This document shows, piece by piece, positions 50,921 to 64,000 of a stretch of DNA of 64,000 bases. Origin of the DNA: Urechis unicinctus (lineage: Eukaryota; Annelida; Polychaeta; Xenopneusta; Urechidae); NCBI GenBank assembly GCA_034190875.2, contig CM067349.1:12487595-12551594 (forward strand), in the 5' to 3' direction. The notes below the pieces were generated by a model, which ran no database searches, was not told the DNA's origin, and was given only the letters and a program-made list of their open reading frames with translations. Position 1 is the stretch's first letter, and every line of letters starts with the position of its first letter. A program made the translations under genes and the position numbers.

Positions 50921-53539
50921 AAGAGTGATGGACTGCGATAAAACTTTATCAATATAATGTTTTCCCTTGGTGTACCTTCGTTGTTTAATTGACTTAGGCG
51001 TCGTTCTCAGGAAAACATAACTTCCAGCAGAAGTATATATTCATGATTCTGTAAAGTTCTCGAGATACATGCATTTGTCACCACAAGGAAATGCGAATTG
51101 GTGTTTCGTTGTTGTCATTTAAATCAGGTGGATATTTGCATTATTTGTTGCCGACAGAGAGGGACAAAGCGATTTCTGATCACCAGGTGCGAGGCCTCAG
51201 CATACAGCATAGTACAGGCTCACCCGTCGCGTTACGTTTAGCGTCATGGTATTCTTCCATGCGCACACATTCGCTATAAGACCATACTTGACTGCACAAA
51301 GAAGCTCATATCATCCTGGTGCTGACACATTGGCCACACAGCTATGTTGCTGTTTTGGATTTCATTTGATTAACGTCCAGCCTGATCACGACTACCAAAG
51401 CTGAGACTCTGTGACAATTGAAATATGAACTCCGGGAATATGATCAGTAATTTTTTGAATTTTGTAGGGTTGCAAGCCAACACTGACATTCCCTTAAGCC
51501 AAACCATTAGTTTCGAGCTGGTATGCACCTAAGTTGCAAAGCTGTTACTCGAAGTGAGACAAGATACCGCATACGCCGACCTCTAAGTCATCTGTTTAAG
51601 CGTCACAGCGAATTCGATATTACCAAGCTAAGACTAAGGGTAAGCAGCTGCTATTGATTGCACGACTCAAGTTGGAGTTACAGTAATATGAGTGCGAATA
51701 ATTTATTTTTTGGCATGATAACTAGTCCATAAAAACGATGATGGTTTGGCAGCTGTCAAACCTGCAGAAAGGATAATCAGCTTTGATTGCTAGAAATGTT
51801 AATGGAAATTTCAAAGGCGTGTATCAATTACTATCAATTCTATCATGAGTGCATGGGTGCGTATTTACATCCGATAGAGCCTCCTGTGACATCAAGACTA
51901 TTGGATGTATATTGCAATACCTCTGTTCTCTTGGAAGCATTGCATTGTTATTTATTTTTCCCTCGGCATCAAGGTTAATAACAGTTTATTTTTCGGGCCT
52001 TATATTCAACTTGCAGCATACTTGCATAGATTTGTTGATACAATATAAATCGTCCACCAGTATGGAGCATTCGATGAATGCCACTGTTGTGTTTTGCGAA
52101 GTTTGCAATCCGCTATGTGAGAAACCGGAGCAGTTTTATGGCCGATACTTCCGTGGTCACTATAATTTATGGGACAACGCGGAACAGCCTCCTGCAGAAT
52201 TTGCGCTGTTATCAACGACGAACAGTAGCAGGGCAGGGTATATGTCAGCCTCATATACGACAGAAATAAGACAAGTAACTGCTAGCGTAAAGTCGTTTCT
52301 TTCCACATAATGACGTATTTATTAGCCATTGCATTGTATAGCAAAAGCCTACTAGGCATTAATTTGACTACAGTAAATAGCCATTCGCACTTAGGAACTT
52401 TACCATTGATTTAACGACAACAGCCATCCACTGTTATACTTATGCTGAGACTGCGAAAGAAACATATATGAGCTACCAAAAGTAAATGTGGTGCAGGACC
52501 CACAAAATGGCGGTCGTTGTATTAGCGCGCCTTGTAGGAGATGTGATGAGTGCTAATAAGCGATGAGAAGTTTATGATGAATGTATCAGGAACATCATGT
52601 TGAGCAATGATGGTATTATTGTTCTGCCTCGGTAGCAGATGGTCACTGTAACCTCCTTCTACTATTCCACCTCGAAAACTGGTGAGTGATGAGGAACGTA
52701 TCATGCTACTGACTCTACGACTTACGACTTGCTAGTATGATTAACACCTTATGCTGATTAGCGTGCTTACCTAAAGGATTTATATACAAGCCGAACACGT
52801 TTAAGCATGCACTAATGTACCTTTGTAAGATTGCACTGTGTTATAAGGGCGAAGCGTCCGCACAGGATTATGTAAGAGACATAATTCGATATGCAGATGC
52901 TATTCTAAATTTTATCTAAAAGCCTCTTTACATAACCAACATTTATGCATTTGATATGTCAGATAACTGCAACCACTAACTGATATGTGACAGTAATGGG
53001 AGCCCAACACCAGCTTTAAGGGAGCACGTTATGATTGCTTCCTATTGGTCGCCGCTGGAACATCACTAGTATCCTGCTCGCTGGTTTATTGCTTTCTATT
53101 TCAGAAAACGTTTGCCACAAATACGTCAGGACATTCTAGTTAGTGACTGCATTCTGTTACATGATAGCCATTTCATAAGGATAAATCTCCTGCTATGACA
53201 CCTGCAAAGCGTCAAGGATATTTCGTTTTATTACCAATAAATATTTTGGCTGAGAGGGCAACAGAAGCAATAAGCAATGTTGGCCGTAGCATTACGTAAC
53301 GCTTGGTGGGAATAAAGGGGTAAGTTGGCTGGTGATATTGTGGGCTGTGGGAGATGTTTTGACTGCTGCTATGAAGTTTTGCGGGAAAGAGGTGTCTACC
53401 ATCAGGCAAACAAGCGTTGCATAAACGAATCACTGATTAAGCACTATGAGGGTATCCTGTAAGATGAAATCCTCGTACATTACTTTTCATATCATGTATA
53501 ATGTAAACTACCTTATTTATGACAGCGCCAAGATATTAC
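50921..53539. other. Sequence between copies B and C, unrecognised
   Basis: No transposon motif or reliable gene. A plus-strand frame at 51,849-52,310 begins with GTG and is unrecognised. A short stretch near 53,060-53,090 resembles 36,990-37,020 (ATCCTG-CCGCTG-TTTATT), hinting that part of this interval is an old relative of the DNA left of copy B. Confidence 0.4.
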
Positions 53540-56500
53540 AAGTAGGAGGAAACCAATTAGTCTAGATGGCAACAAAGGGATACCACAGACCGACGGATCT
53601 GTGAAACACAAGTCGGCTTATGAAGATAGATCAATTGTTGAAGGATCAGTGTTTGAAATCTCGTTGCATCTTTTGTGCACCAAATATGCTCGTCGGCAAA
53701 TGTCGCTTTTGCCTATTAACATGCAGTAGCGTGACTCGATTTTTATAGACTGGGACACAGAGAATATATAGCGGGTAAAATATTTGACGGTGGATAGTTT
53801 TCAATGATGTAAAGTTTCCGTGAAGCCATATCGTGTTTAGTAAGACACGACATGGTTTGCACGCATCGGGCTGCATTATAGACTAAGTATTCCCTGATAT
53901 ACTTAACTGCACTAAATATATGATAATAGCCAAGAAGTTCAACCCATTTTACTGCATTTGCATATTCCGAATGTTTGTTCACCTCACTACGATATGGTTT
54001 GACGACACTGAGCCAGCTTCTACCCGTGTAACCCACACTAAGCACAACAACCATAGCCACCAACATAGAAGCTTCAGTCAAATAACAACATCAATCCTCG
54101 AACACTTCAAACAACCTCTATGCATTTTCCCAGTTTTTAGCATTGCACACATTTCAACACCTTTCAAAGCGAACCTATGAAAGACATCCGAGGCGAATCA
54201 GAAATAAAGAACGACTGATGTTGAAAGTGTCGTTTTTGCTTCTACTCCAAAAAAATGCAATTGTATTAAATAAAATCACTCTGAAAAACTAAAATTCGAA
54301 ATGGGCCCGTCAAAGTAGATTGCACTTTCTACGCTTACTTTGGTGTTAAGAGGGTTACGTCCGATTCAACGCCCCCTGATATCATCTGAGGCACACATGC
54401 GCAGTAGTGGTCATTGAAGTTGCTAAACCTTTATTTCGTCCTCACCACCGACTGTCGAATGAATTTCTCCATTTTCAAAAATTGTATATCTCTATAGAAT
54501 TAATGCAGTTCGGTAAATGCCTAGTTACTTCTGCAGTGCGACTCAAACTTTGAGGTAATTGATATCAAATAAATGAAAGTGACTGATATGCAATATAGGC
54601 CGACTATAATGGTATGTAAATCACAGCTTCCGAAGTAAACGGATGCCACGATCTAAGCAGAGACAGCGCGTCGTTAGTGTCGATAACATCAAGTCCATTT
54701 GGGTGGCACCCACTACATGGGCCGTTACGATGTCTGCGCAATTCACTGATCCAGGCCGCTGTATGGACGTGAGGTAAAAAAGACATGCACAGCATTCACT
54801 TAAGCATTTGATTTATTTCTGGATGCTTTTAACAATAGTGAATTGTAGGCGTTAAATTAACTGGTCTTAACTGCAGCTCGACATAAGACATTGACAGATC
54901 GCCGCGTGTGGCCCGTTCCCGACAATGACAACCATTAACCTGTATGAGAATTGCTTTTAGAGACGTGGACGAATGACGTTAGTGCCATTGTGTCAGCTGA
55001 CACAGTGGGCTGCGTATAGTTGCCGGAACGGTTGAGTTATTTACAAGTGAGGAGTGTGTTTCATATAACGCCCTGATGGAGGTAGGTCGACAACTCTGTC
55101 CATAATATACATACACCGTGTATCCACATAAAATATCTCATGGCAGCCTCACCAGCTGTCAGAGGGCCAATATCTATCATCTCTTATCTTAATAACCCTT
55201 CTGACGACCAGCATATTATCGACACCAGGTGAGCAGGTCGTGGCAATAGGTAAAAGTTGTCTGGTGGGTCGCGGCGGAGGAAAACACGCGAGTACATTTA
55301 ATAAAAATGCCATGTTTTACATGACAGGTCATATACCGAGGGAAATTTAGCAACCTGTCAATAGTACAACACCTTCTCGACCAGGAGTGGGAACCCAACA
55401 CCCCCGCGATGCTGGCACTCTTGGCTCTGTCTTAACCAATGACACATGTAGGCTTTGTGTTTTAATTGCTATTGCGCACGAAAAAGAGTCGTGCCGAATA
55501 ACAAATATCACAGTTTGAGAAAACCGATTGTTTCACTCCTCTCATTGCGAGCTTATCAACTGCATTGTCTGAATGTCCGTTGGGCAATCTGGAGAATGTG
55601 AGGGGGACCAAATGCGTTCAACACTGTGTTTCACACAAAAATTGCATTGTATAGCTCTTGCTACAAGGCATCGATAAGTATCATGGACAAAGTGATATAA
55701 GTATGGACAAAGTGCTGTAAGCAGGTCCCTTTGAAAATGCAATAAAAATATTTGTCGTTGTGTCACTTTATAAGCACACTCTACGTGATAAAGTTCTCTA
55801 AAGACGGCAATAAATTTGAAATTTTTTTGTATCAACAATAAATTTTCCAATGCTTTGCTGAGCGCTAACGTAATCCTAATTGGACAGCCAACACTGGATA
55901 TGATATCAAAGCTAACCATCGGTGTCACGATGACGTTCTCATGAACGTTAACACAACATATGCGAGTCGCTCTACACGAGCAATCGGAATAAGTTATCCT
56001 CAGGCGAAAATGCTACAGCCACAACTTGATAGCCAGGTAGATCCGTGGGGTAGCTTGCTCGCATCTTACTAGGAAATGATGGAAGCATGATTTATATGTT
56101 CATCGGAAATATACTGAAGCCAAGATCGCCTATCCGCGAATGTCGCTTCACGTGATACAGTTTATAATATCTTGTTCGGACGATTATTAAGGCTGTTTAT
56201 ATCCAAGACACAAATCTATCCAAGCTCCACCGTCTCGCAATATTGGTAAAGTATGGCCTAAGCATCCCGGTACGCTAATATGACTCACAGGCAAGGCACG
56301 TTTGAGGCTTGACTCGCAGAACAAACCGCGTTTTGCCTGTTAACGAGCACGCCTCCATTACATTACACACAAGCAAACATATTGTAATGTTAATCGCGGC
56401 CCGTTAGATCATGTTTGCCGATTACTTGTTAGGTCATATAAGCCATACGTTGCTTACGCATTGCAGAATAAGCCAATTTATCGTCGATCATATTCTCCCA

Positions 56501-57534
56501 TAATATGTAAAGAACGCTATCAAATCATAAGGTTCTGGCGTAATGCAATCGAATCATAACGATCGGATGATAAGCAATTGAAATATATATAAGGGCAATG
56601 TGCTGCTGATGTTTAGGTTTATACTGTTTAAAACAGTTCAGTACGATTTCATACGGTGGTGGCGTATAGTTTTCTTACATATATTCAATGTAGTTATTTA
56701 TTTTATGCAATCATTCTGCTACAAAGATGATAGTTGCCGTCTTCACCTAAGCAAACAAATAAAATCTTGAGCAATGTTAGCTGACAGAAACTCTGTCCAC
56801 TGACGATCAGTAAAACACTCTTAGTAAACCAACTGACGGATTATTTAACACGTTTACGGTATTACAAAATAGTGCACTGACATGGTGTTCACCAGTCCGT
56901 TTGCTGTATAGCATTGGCGCACTGGCCAACGGAAGCTGCGTGGAATAAGGAAGACATGGCCGTTATATGTGCTGTTCGAAGTAATCGGGCTGGCAGTCGA
57001 TTGCATGAATTAAAAAGAGGCTACAATGCATGTTTTTTTTTTGCGTAGCATTTGAAGTAAAATAAACGCCAGCAACTCTTTGTTATGTACGTAGTTACGG
57101 GATTTCCTTTATCTAGCTCAGTGTTCTAGGATCTTGTTATCACGTGGGGGAGTCCTCATTATAAGAGAGCACACATTGTAAAGCTTTAAAACACTTGAAT
57201 AATGTTTGCCTACTTCTAAACCGATGGTTGTAAAATGATTTCCGACAAACAGAACACACACTACCAATGGAGCCTGCATTACCTGTATGATTATTTGAGC
57301 CATGCTTGCGCTACAGCTGTTAAAATGTGTAGCACAGTCACTCCCGTACTAACGCTTCGTGGTTATTATCTACCTGATGCCGCGTGCTCCATAGACCGAG
57401 TGATGGAAAGGGAAGTCTGGTTCGGCATGAATTCCTCATCGAGAATCAACTGATTGGCAATGCCTATGCCAGAGAAAAACGTGTAAACGAAATTCAAATG
57501 CACTAGCAAAAACAACAACTTCTTTTCTCTCAAT

Positions 57535-57660
57535 CACCCACTCACTCACTAAATCACTAACACACTCACTAACCTACTCATTCATTAACTCACTCACTCA
57601 TTCGCTTACTCACTCACACACTTGCTCACTCACTCACTTACCTACTAGATCACTAACTAA
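57535..57660. repeat. CTCA tetranucleotide array (copy C)
   Basis: Same position and flanks as 8,035-8,165 and 44,715-45,010. Confidence 0.9.
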
Positions 57661-59801
57661 CCCAAGCACTTAATCATTCTTTCAGTATATCGATTGGTTA
57701 CATTTCTGTCAATTAAATGGTTGCAAGGGAATCTTTTTAGGTTTTGTTTTTTTCTTATGATTGTGAGAAAGTTAAAAAAAATTATTTTATGAATTCGATA
57801 CCATTCGCGCTAACAGGAAGGAAAGGTACCTCATTTTCAATGATCAGTTTGTAGTGCGATTCCAAACACATATAGACATGCACTCGTTGTGTTTTCTTTC
57901 ATCAGTTTGCAGGAGTATATTACCATCGTCGTGATATTGCGTGGACATGCTGTTCAATTAACCATCAACAGTTGTTTGACACACGGGGCAATCAAATGAC
58001 TCTTATCGTCATGAGTGAAATATCTATGGCTTACCGCAGCTCTATTTATCATGTTGGAAATATGAGCCATTACAAATGACAACCCCCGATGAATTTCAAT
58101 CACCAACAAGCAGCAAAAACAGCAAAGAATGTGTCAACCTACGACATAAAGGAACAGCAATAGCAATTTACAGCGATGTGTTATTCCTTTTAGCAATCGG
58201 GAAAAGTAATTCCTTGAGCAGGCCTCGTAGCCGCCATCTTGGATTAAAGATGACCGAATTCGTATGGAATTCTATTGAGACATCGCGAAGAGGACTGCAA
58301 TATCATTGTCGCTTTTTATCTACAAAAACAATATCAGCCCTACATAGCCAAGCAAGTATGAAATCACATTCTTCGAGTAATAGTAGCTGTCGAGTAAAAA
58401 TTATACTATCTGTGATTGATGACAAACAGTAATTAACACCACCCAACTCGTTCATCATCATATAGAGCTTAGTCTTAAGCATAGCTGTAAGTCATTTCTG
58501 TAAATCTCTACAGCTAAATTCACGGCCGGTTGATAACTTGCAGACGACACTTGCTAATCCGAACTTTTATTCCAGCAAGAAATCTAGTGTAGCTATATCA
58601 TGATCATATGAGAATGGAATGAAGGTGTTGCAATGGTAAAATTTCAACTGGACGAGGTTCGATTGGTTACGTCTGTGAAGGCGTATTAGCCGATTAGCTG
58701 CATGTCTTCCTGTATGTTAAGTGATGTAAACTCCAATACTAAACACCAGACGTTGAAGATATTGTTTTAACAATGTACTCACAATCATATCCCGGAGGAC
58801 TCATATTGTTTTACGCGTATGCTAGATGGGATCACTTGTGTTATACTAATAACCGTGCAGTGTAATAGAGCTTGAATTACAGCTCAACCGTAGTAACGAC
58901 ACTGGCTATAACAGTGTTTGATTCATTAATATAGCAGGGTGAAATATCACATTGTTGTAAGTGTGCTTATGACAGCAAATTGCTGCAAGTAATCGACACA
59001 TCAGACACAGTCCAATCAAGGCATGTAATGCACAGTGAGCCATCTATTGCATTACAATGATCTGTTCATCAAGCAAAGAACGATTCAACATTGAAAAATT
59101 CATGTGATTATCTAAATATGTGTTTCTAAGCCACAGCGTATAATTCGGCATATACGTGACTTTCATCGAAAGGAATTACAATATTTGTCCAAAGATATTA
59201 CTATAATTACATTCAAATATATTTATATTCAGCAATTCGAACAAATATTCCAGATGATGATCACAATAATGACCGACCATATGTAATAAAGTACCGGCGC
59301 AAACATTTAGCGTGGGTACGGTTTACCAGTTATTCGTGTCCATTACGGATACAATATGAACATAAAACTGCGGTCATGCATCATGTTCTGAGGTTGAATA
59401 CCTTCGTAACCAGTAAGACGTTTGCAGTACATACCTTCAAGAGGAATTATGCAATAGCTAGGATCATGAATGATATGTTTTCAAATCACGTCAACTTGTA
59501 ATGTAATTCCTAGCTGCGGGCTATGGCCACATACATTGCACCACCGTCGATATTGGCATAGTGCATTTCTCGTTAAGGTTAATAAGCTATTAACCTGGCT
59601 ATTGTCGAAGGAACGTTTGCTATTAACGGCCAAGAAAGGCTCGTACCGCACTATATCGACCGATCGTGTTGGATATACACCAGTCGACGCCTGCTGATTG
59701 TCTCTTTTCGCAATTTAAACTTGTTATGAAATTGAGTGTTTCTTAGGGCTACCTTAGGCGTTTGGAACGAATGCCTCTTATCGACGAGTTGCCGTGAGCG
59801 C

Positions 59802-60149
59802 AAGTTGCTTCATGCTCCACGTCATTCTGATACGATAAACTCTCATGCAACTAGAAATGTTAAGCATAATTTGTTGCTGTTATTCATCAAAATGAACAAA
59901 ACCTTGATGTAAATGTAATATTGCAGCTATATATGCATTCATATGATATTGGGAAGCCACAGTAACTCGAAGTGACAACCAAGTTACTTCATCCCTTACG
60001 TCATTCGTCGTCGTCAAATGATCTGATACGATAACTGTCATGCAACTACAAATGTTTAGCATAATGTTGTTGTTGTTATTCATGTAATATTGCAGCTATA
60101 TATGCATTCATATGATATGAGGCAGCCACAGTAACGCGAAGTGACAACC
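59802..60149. repeat. Tandem duplication at a recombination junction
   Basis: Unit 1 (59,802-59,980) and unit 2 (59,981-60,149) both run from AAGTT-CTTCAT to GAAGTGACAACC. Unit 1 has the copy A form: the extra CAAAACCTTGATGTAAATG block, ATATTGGGAAGCC, AACTCTCATGC. Unit 2 has the copy B form: no such block, ATATGAGGCAGCC, AACTGTCATGC. Copies A and B each have a single unit here (A 10,320-10,520; B 46,932-47,102). Confidence 0.93.
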
Positions 60150-63100
60150 TCGATGATTTAGGAGATTGCTAGATGCAGGGTTAGTGGTTAGTGTAACATT
60201 TGCGGTGTAGTGTTGGTCGAACAACGAAGCAATTGGATCTCTTCAAGCCTGCTGATTTAAGACTTTCTAGCGCAGACAAAGGTGCTTATAGGAATGATCC
60301 CCCTGCGTTATTTCTCTTATATGATCCATGCAATGTTAAGCTCCTTGTGATTGGCCGCGAATACGTGAGAATGATTCAGTGCAACTTACAGAATTAGTGG
60401 TCTTTCGTCATTTGTTAAAGCCTAGGAAATTAGGAGTAAATACCTCATTCAACTGCGAAGTCATGGATTCTCGTATCCTATAATTGATACTGCCGCGGAC
60501 ATAATATCAGGCCGTTAATCTCCCGCCTTAAGATAATTCCAATAATCAGAATTAGCCGGAAGTATACATGCATGGGTTACTATTCACGGTCGTGGACCTG
60601 TACCGTGTGTTCTACGTTCGGTCTTTTTATGGAATGAATTCATCTTCATATCAGCACTATGGCAGTAGCTACTGGAGTGTAACAGGCAATTACCGTACAT
60701 TTGAGCTAGGGAGAATGCTATTCGTGTTGATCTTCGCGTTTACGCGACCTAGATCTGCCTTCTAAAATATTACTGCATTCTTATTCTATGCCAGGTTATC
60801 ATAATGTTCCGTTTTGAGTAGAGTTTCTCGTCTTCTGCAATAGTCCTGCAGTCGGATGAGAAAATCACTTGGATATTTCCATTTAACGATTACATGCTGT
60901 CTGATATCAGTTCTCATATTTACAGTGCACCAACTGCTTCGTGCAGTACAAGTGTATTGTGCGCCACTTAATGTTCATTATATAATGGTTTTGCAACATT
61001 TGCGACCCATTTTTCTATAGCTATACCAAAGAGACAGTGTCCACATTGGTTGTCAGCGCAGAACCTAGGTGTTATCCAGCCCTTCCCCCTTGCATATCAC
61101 AGCCCTAAGGGTTTGTCCACGTGGGGACGTTTGCAAATGCATGCTACAGAGCTGTGTATGAGAGTACAAGCAAGTTTTTTGCAATACTTCTGCTTTGTCA
61201 GACGGCCGAAAATCCCACACACTGTAGCGCTGATCAATCGACAACGTATTATATGTACGGGCGTTCTCCAATGTTTTTTATTCAAGCCATCTCTTAATAA
61301 CAATCTATAAATTAGCAATTACATATTTAACACCACATAATATGTCTGCGTGGTGACACCCGTTAACTTGTAACTGCAAAAACAACTACATATATGGCTA
61401 AAACAAGACATTGACGCAATCTCCGTCGAACATAACAAGCGTCCTGGATTGCCTTGCTTAGAATGCGTAGTATCGTCATTGTGTGGAGCTAAGCTTTCAA
61501 TCGGGTACTAATGAACTGCATGTGCTAACAGTCAGTTTTACTAAAATAACGATTATTGGAATCAAATGGCGAGACTGGTGCAATTATCTCTGAATGGAAA
61601 TATCTTGCGTGAGTTTGACCCTATTAAAAAGCAGCCTCTGAAGTGTAACGATATGTAATAATGTGTAAGTTTGTGGTGGCATGTTACAATGATTGATTGG
61701 GAGGTAGGGAGAATCAACCAACAAATTATGTTCATTGCAAAATTTATTTGCCAAAATATAACGCTGTGAGATTAAATCATCATCTCGCATCTTAGATATT
61801 CGTAATATCTGTAATTTGAAAGTTGAAGCCAATTTCTTGGAAACCAACCTCTTTGTCAACTGGTGCCAAAAAACAGAGCGCGTCCTGAGATGAATGCAAT
61901 CAACGATGAAAAGCGATGAATGATTGATACGTTTCAACTACAAAATCAATGGAAACAACCCTCTACTGGGCAGTCAATGTTACAGAAGAAAGCTGGGAAT
62001 ATATTCGCACTCAGAACAATCTAGAATATGTTCTGGCTGTCCCAGGTTACCTTAAGTAGCTCTTAATATTGCTAGTGAGTTCGATGAGAGTTCAAGTGAG
62101 AGTTCAACAAAATAGCCAAGCATTAGACAATTTGCTTATTCATCTGAATACAGCACGGTTGCTACATATCATACAGATGTGCAGAACGTAATAGATTATG
62201 GTTGTGCGCTCCTTGAACCCCCAGAAATAAGTATTAATCAGCAAAATATCGAATTCCAGTGGACATTTCGAACAGATAAATCTGACATCAGAGTATATTG
62301 TTACGAAATTTGAACGTAATTGTTATAATTGGAAAGAATTAATGTTAAAGTTAGGATTCGACACTTGCTTGTCAAACAATGAACACCCCCTTAAGTGAAC
62401 GTTGCATTAATGCTGCTTTACTAATTGGTCGAATTCTGCAAGCGAGCTGTATACTTCCTAACAACGTTTTATAAGTTCTGCGTGGCTCTCTGCATGCCAA
62501 GAATGCTTGGTATTGTAATGACGCAAAGTATGTTATTGACTATTGCCCTATCTTACATGGATCATTGATGAAAACACGTCGGCCGCTTCGTCATATTGTC
62601 GATGTGTCGCTTCACTTCAAACAAATGGTTTCACTCGGGATTATCTAAAGTATATTACGGCTGGAGGAACACAAGAACCCCGTAGCTAATAGTGCTTCGT
62701 GTGTAAATGTAGCAGCCACTTTGCGTCTTAAAAAGTAAGATGAACGTTATTCAGATCACGTCAATAGATAATTTAATTATTAACTGCGTGTCCTAGCCAG
62801 GAACAATGAGCTACGTTCGTTTTCGTCTCATTGCATATCTAACGAACCTGGGCTTTTTGCAGAGTTAGTTGGCTTGTAGGACAGCAAAATTGCATTTCGC
62901 CGGGTAGACTGCGACATATTTGAGAAAGACGGTCGCACTTAACTATGAGTAACCACTTTTATTAATAAATACCAGCGTGGCAATTTGGCCTTCTATCTGT
63001 GCCGTTGCGGGCCGCTTTCAGTATTAACTCGTTTTTAGTTCTAATGCCATTTCTGAAATTGTCGACAGAAAAGGCAAACCATGTGGGCTTTACATCTTAC

Positions 63101-64000
63101 TTTCTACGCAGACAGAACATGTACTGTATAACAAGACTTATGCATAGGACAAGTATAACATCCAGCGGACGCAAACAATCTACAGGGCCAGCTCAAATCT
63201 ACACAGGTCGCATATTTTCCTGTTCTCAGTTTCATATAGCTCATATGACGACCAACTACAGGGCTCGTCGCAAAAGCATCCTTCTGTATTGTTTCACGGT
63301 GATCTGGGCCTATTTGCAGAGTTGATAATTACTTGCCAACTATTATGGCCAAACTACTTGAAATAATTGACATCAACGGGATATTTTCTCCATTACATGA
63401 AGATAAATTGTATGCAAAATACCGTATCATTGGCATTGGAGAAAACAAGAGGCGGATAATTAATCAACTACCCTTGGCTCCAGCGATTATTGTCGTAGGA
63501 ATAGTGTTTGGCAATAAACTAAGAATGTGATCTGCACCGCCTCCAGTTTCTATGATTCTTAACTGTGCTGTGTTATCAAACTTAAGTGACTGTTGCTATA
63601 ACTAAGTCTTTAATCATGGTTATTTTGAATCCATACAAAAGTGCTGAATGGTAGTATAACATATCCCATATCCCTTGTATATGAAGCGTGGAGACCAATA
63701 CTACATAGCATTTGCATTGGATTTCAGCTCAACCACTCCATCCCCCTACCGAAAACCCATCTATAGTGCAGGCACCCACAATTGGCCGCGATTGCCTTGG
63801 CATGAGATAATGAAATCAGGAATGGAAGATTCTAACAACACGGTGCTTTCTGTATTTCGTTAATTTGTAGTCCCGAGTTCAATGTGTTGGTTATCTGCCG
63901 GGATCTAACCTACCCTACAACAGTAGTCTTCACACCATAGTGCCATAGATATGTCGTTCACTCTCTTGTAAATCAGTTCTGCAAATTATCATTAACTAAA

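Larger units (their letters stand above)
53540..64000. repeat. Segmental duplication, copy C (right edge outside window)
   Basis: Similarity to A and B starts sharply at GTAGGA-GAAAC-AATTAG (A 2,885), so about 2.9 kb of the unit is missing on the left. The copy is a mosaic. From about 57,700 to 59,980 it is closest to A: around 57,866-58,102 only about three differences from A are visible, while B is much more different. Right of 59,981 it shares B-specific blocks missing from A, including about 55 bp near 60,187-60,243 and a TACGCGACCT block near 60,740. Confidence 0.9.

Noticed and set aside
51849-52310. 153-codon plus-strand frame
   Set aside because: Begins with GTG, no motif recognised, no conservation elsewhere in the window.
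53540-64000. Copy C as a 5'-truncated LINE-like insertion
   Set aside because: Left truncation fits superficially, but the unit encodes no RT, has no poly(A) or repeat tail seen, and is over 10 kb.

Overview
This window looks like eukaryotic, probably invertebrate animal, intergenic DNA. It is AT-rich, with long simple-sequence arrays, decayed transposons and no host gene I can recognise. The main intact coding content is one tyrosine-recombinase retrotransposon (Ngaro/DIRS order). The species cannot be fixed from the sequence.

Layout. (1) 1-12,530 is copy A of a large segmental duplication. It carries an AT microsatellite, a private 25-bp minisatellite and a CTCA array. It stops abruptly at a decayed LINE reverse-transcriptase fragment (about 12,540-12,890), followed by a GC-rich patch and a TATG array of about 570 bp. 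(2) 13.7-19.2 kb is mostly featureless. It holds a piece at 15.8-16.2 kb that is an old relative of 36.3-36.6 kb, a CCCT/CACT array, and a minus-strand open frame at 18.7-19.2 kb that is an old relative of 8.5-8.9 kb. (3) About 19.2-25.2 kb is the retrotransposon: a frameshifted SGNH-hydrolase ORF, a 64-66-bp repeat leader, Gag with a CCCH finger, RT-RNase H, tyrosine recombinase, 3' repeats, a hairpin and a polyadenylation signal. (4) 25.2-29.4 kb holds less AT-rich, coding-like but broken sequence, mostly on the minus strand. (5) 29.4-37.7 kb has CT/AT and CA arrays, a local tandem duplication (33.7-34.0 kb), diverged pieces related to the duplicated unit, and otherwise nothing recognised. 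(6) 37,685 to about 50,920 is copy B, with a private segment at 38.96-40.07 kb and a MULE-transposase remnant at 43.5-44.25 kb. (7) 50.9-53.5 kb is unassigned. (8) 53,540 to the window end is copy C, truncated on the left relative to A and B.

The most informative structure is in copy C. Left of about 59,980 it follows copy A; right of it, copy B. At the switch about 175 bp is present twice, once in the A version and once in the B version. That is what one misaligned exchange between A-like and B-like units would leave. With the older relatives at 15.8, 18.7, 34.3 and 36.3 kb, it suggests a locus with a long history of duplication and recombination.

Within the retrotransposon, Gag and RT-RNase H are joined by a UAAUG stop/start overlap. 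The recombinase frame overlaps the RT frame and has no upstream AUG of its own, so its expression probably depends on recoding. All homology statements come from reading by eye; no search or alignment program was run.
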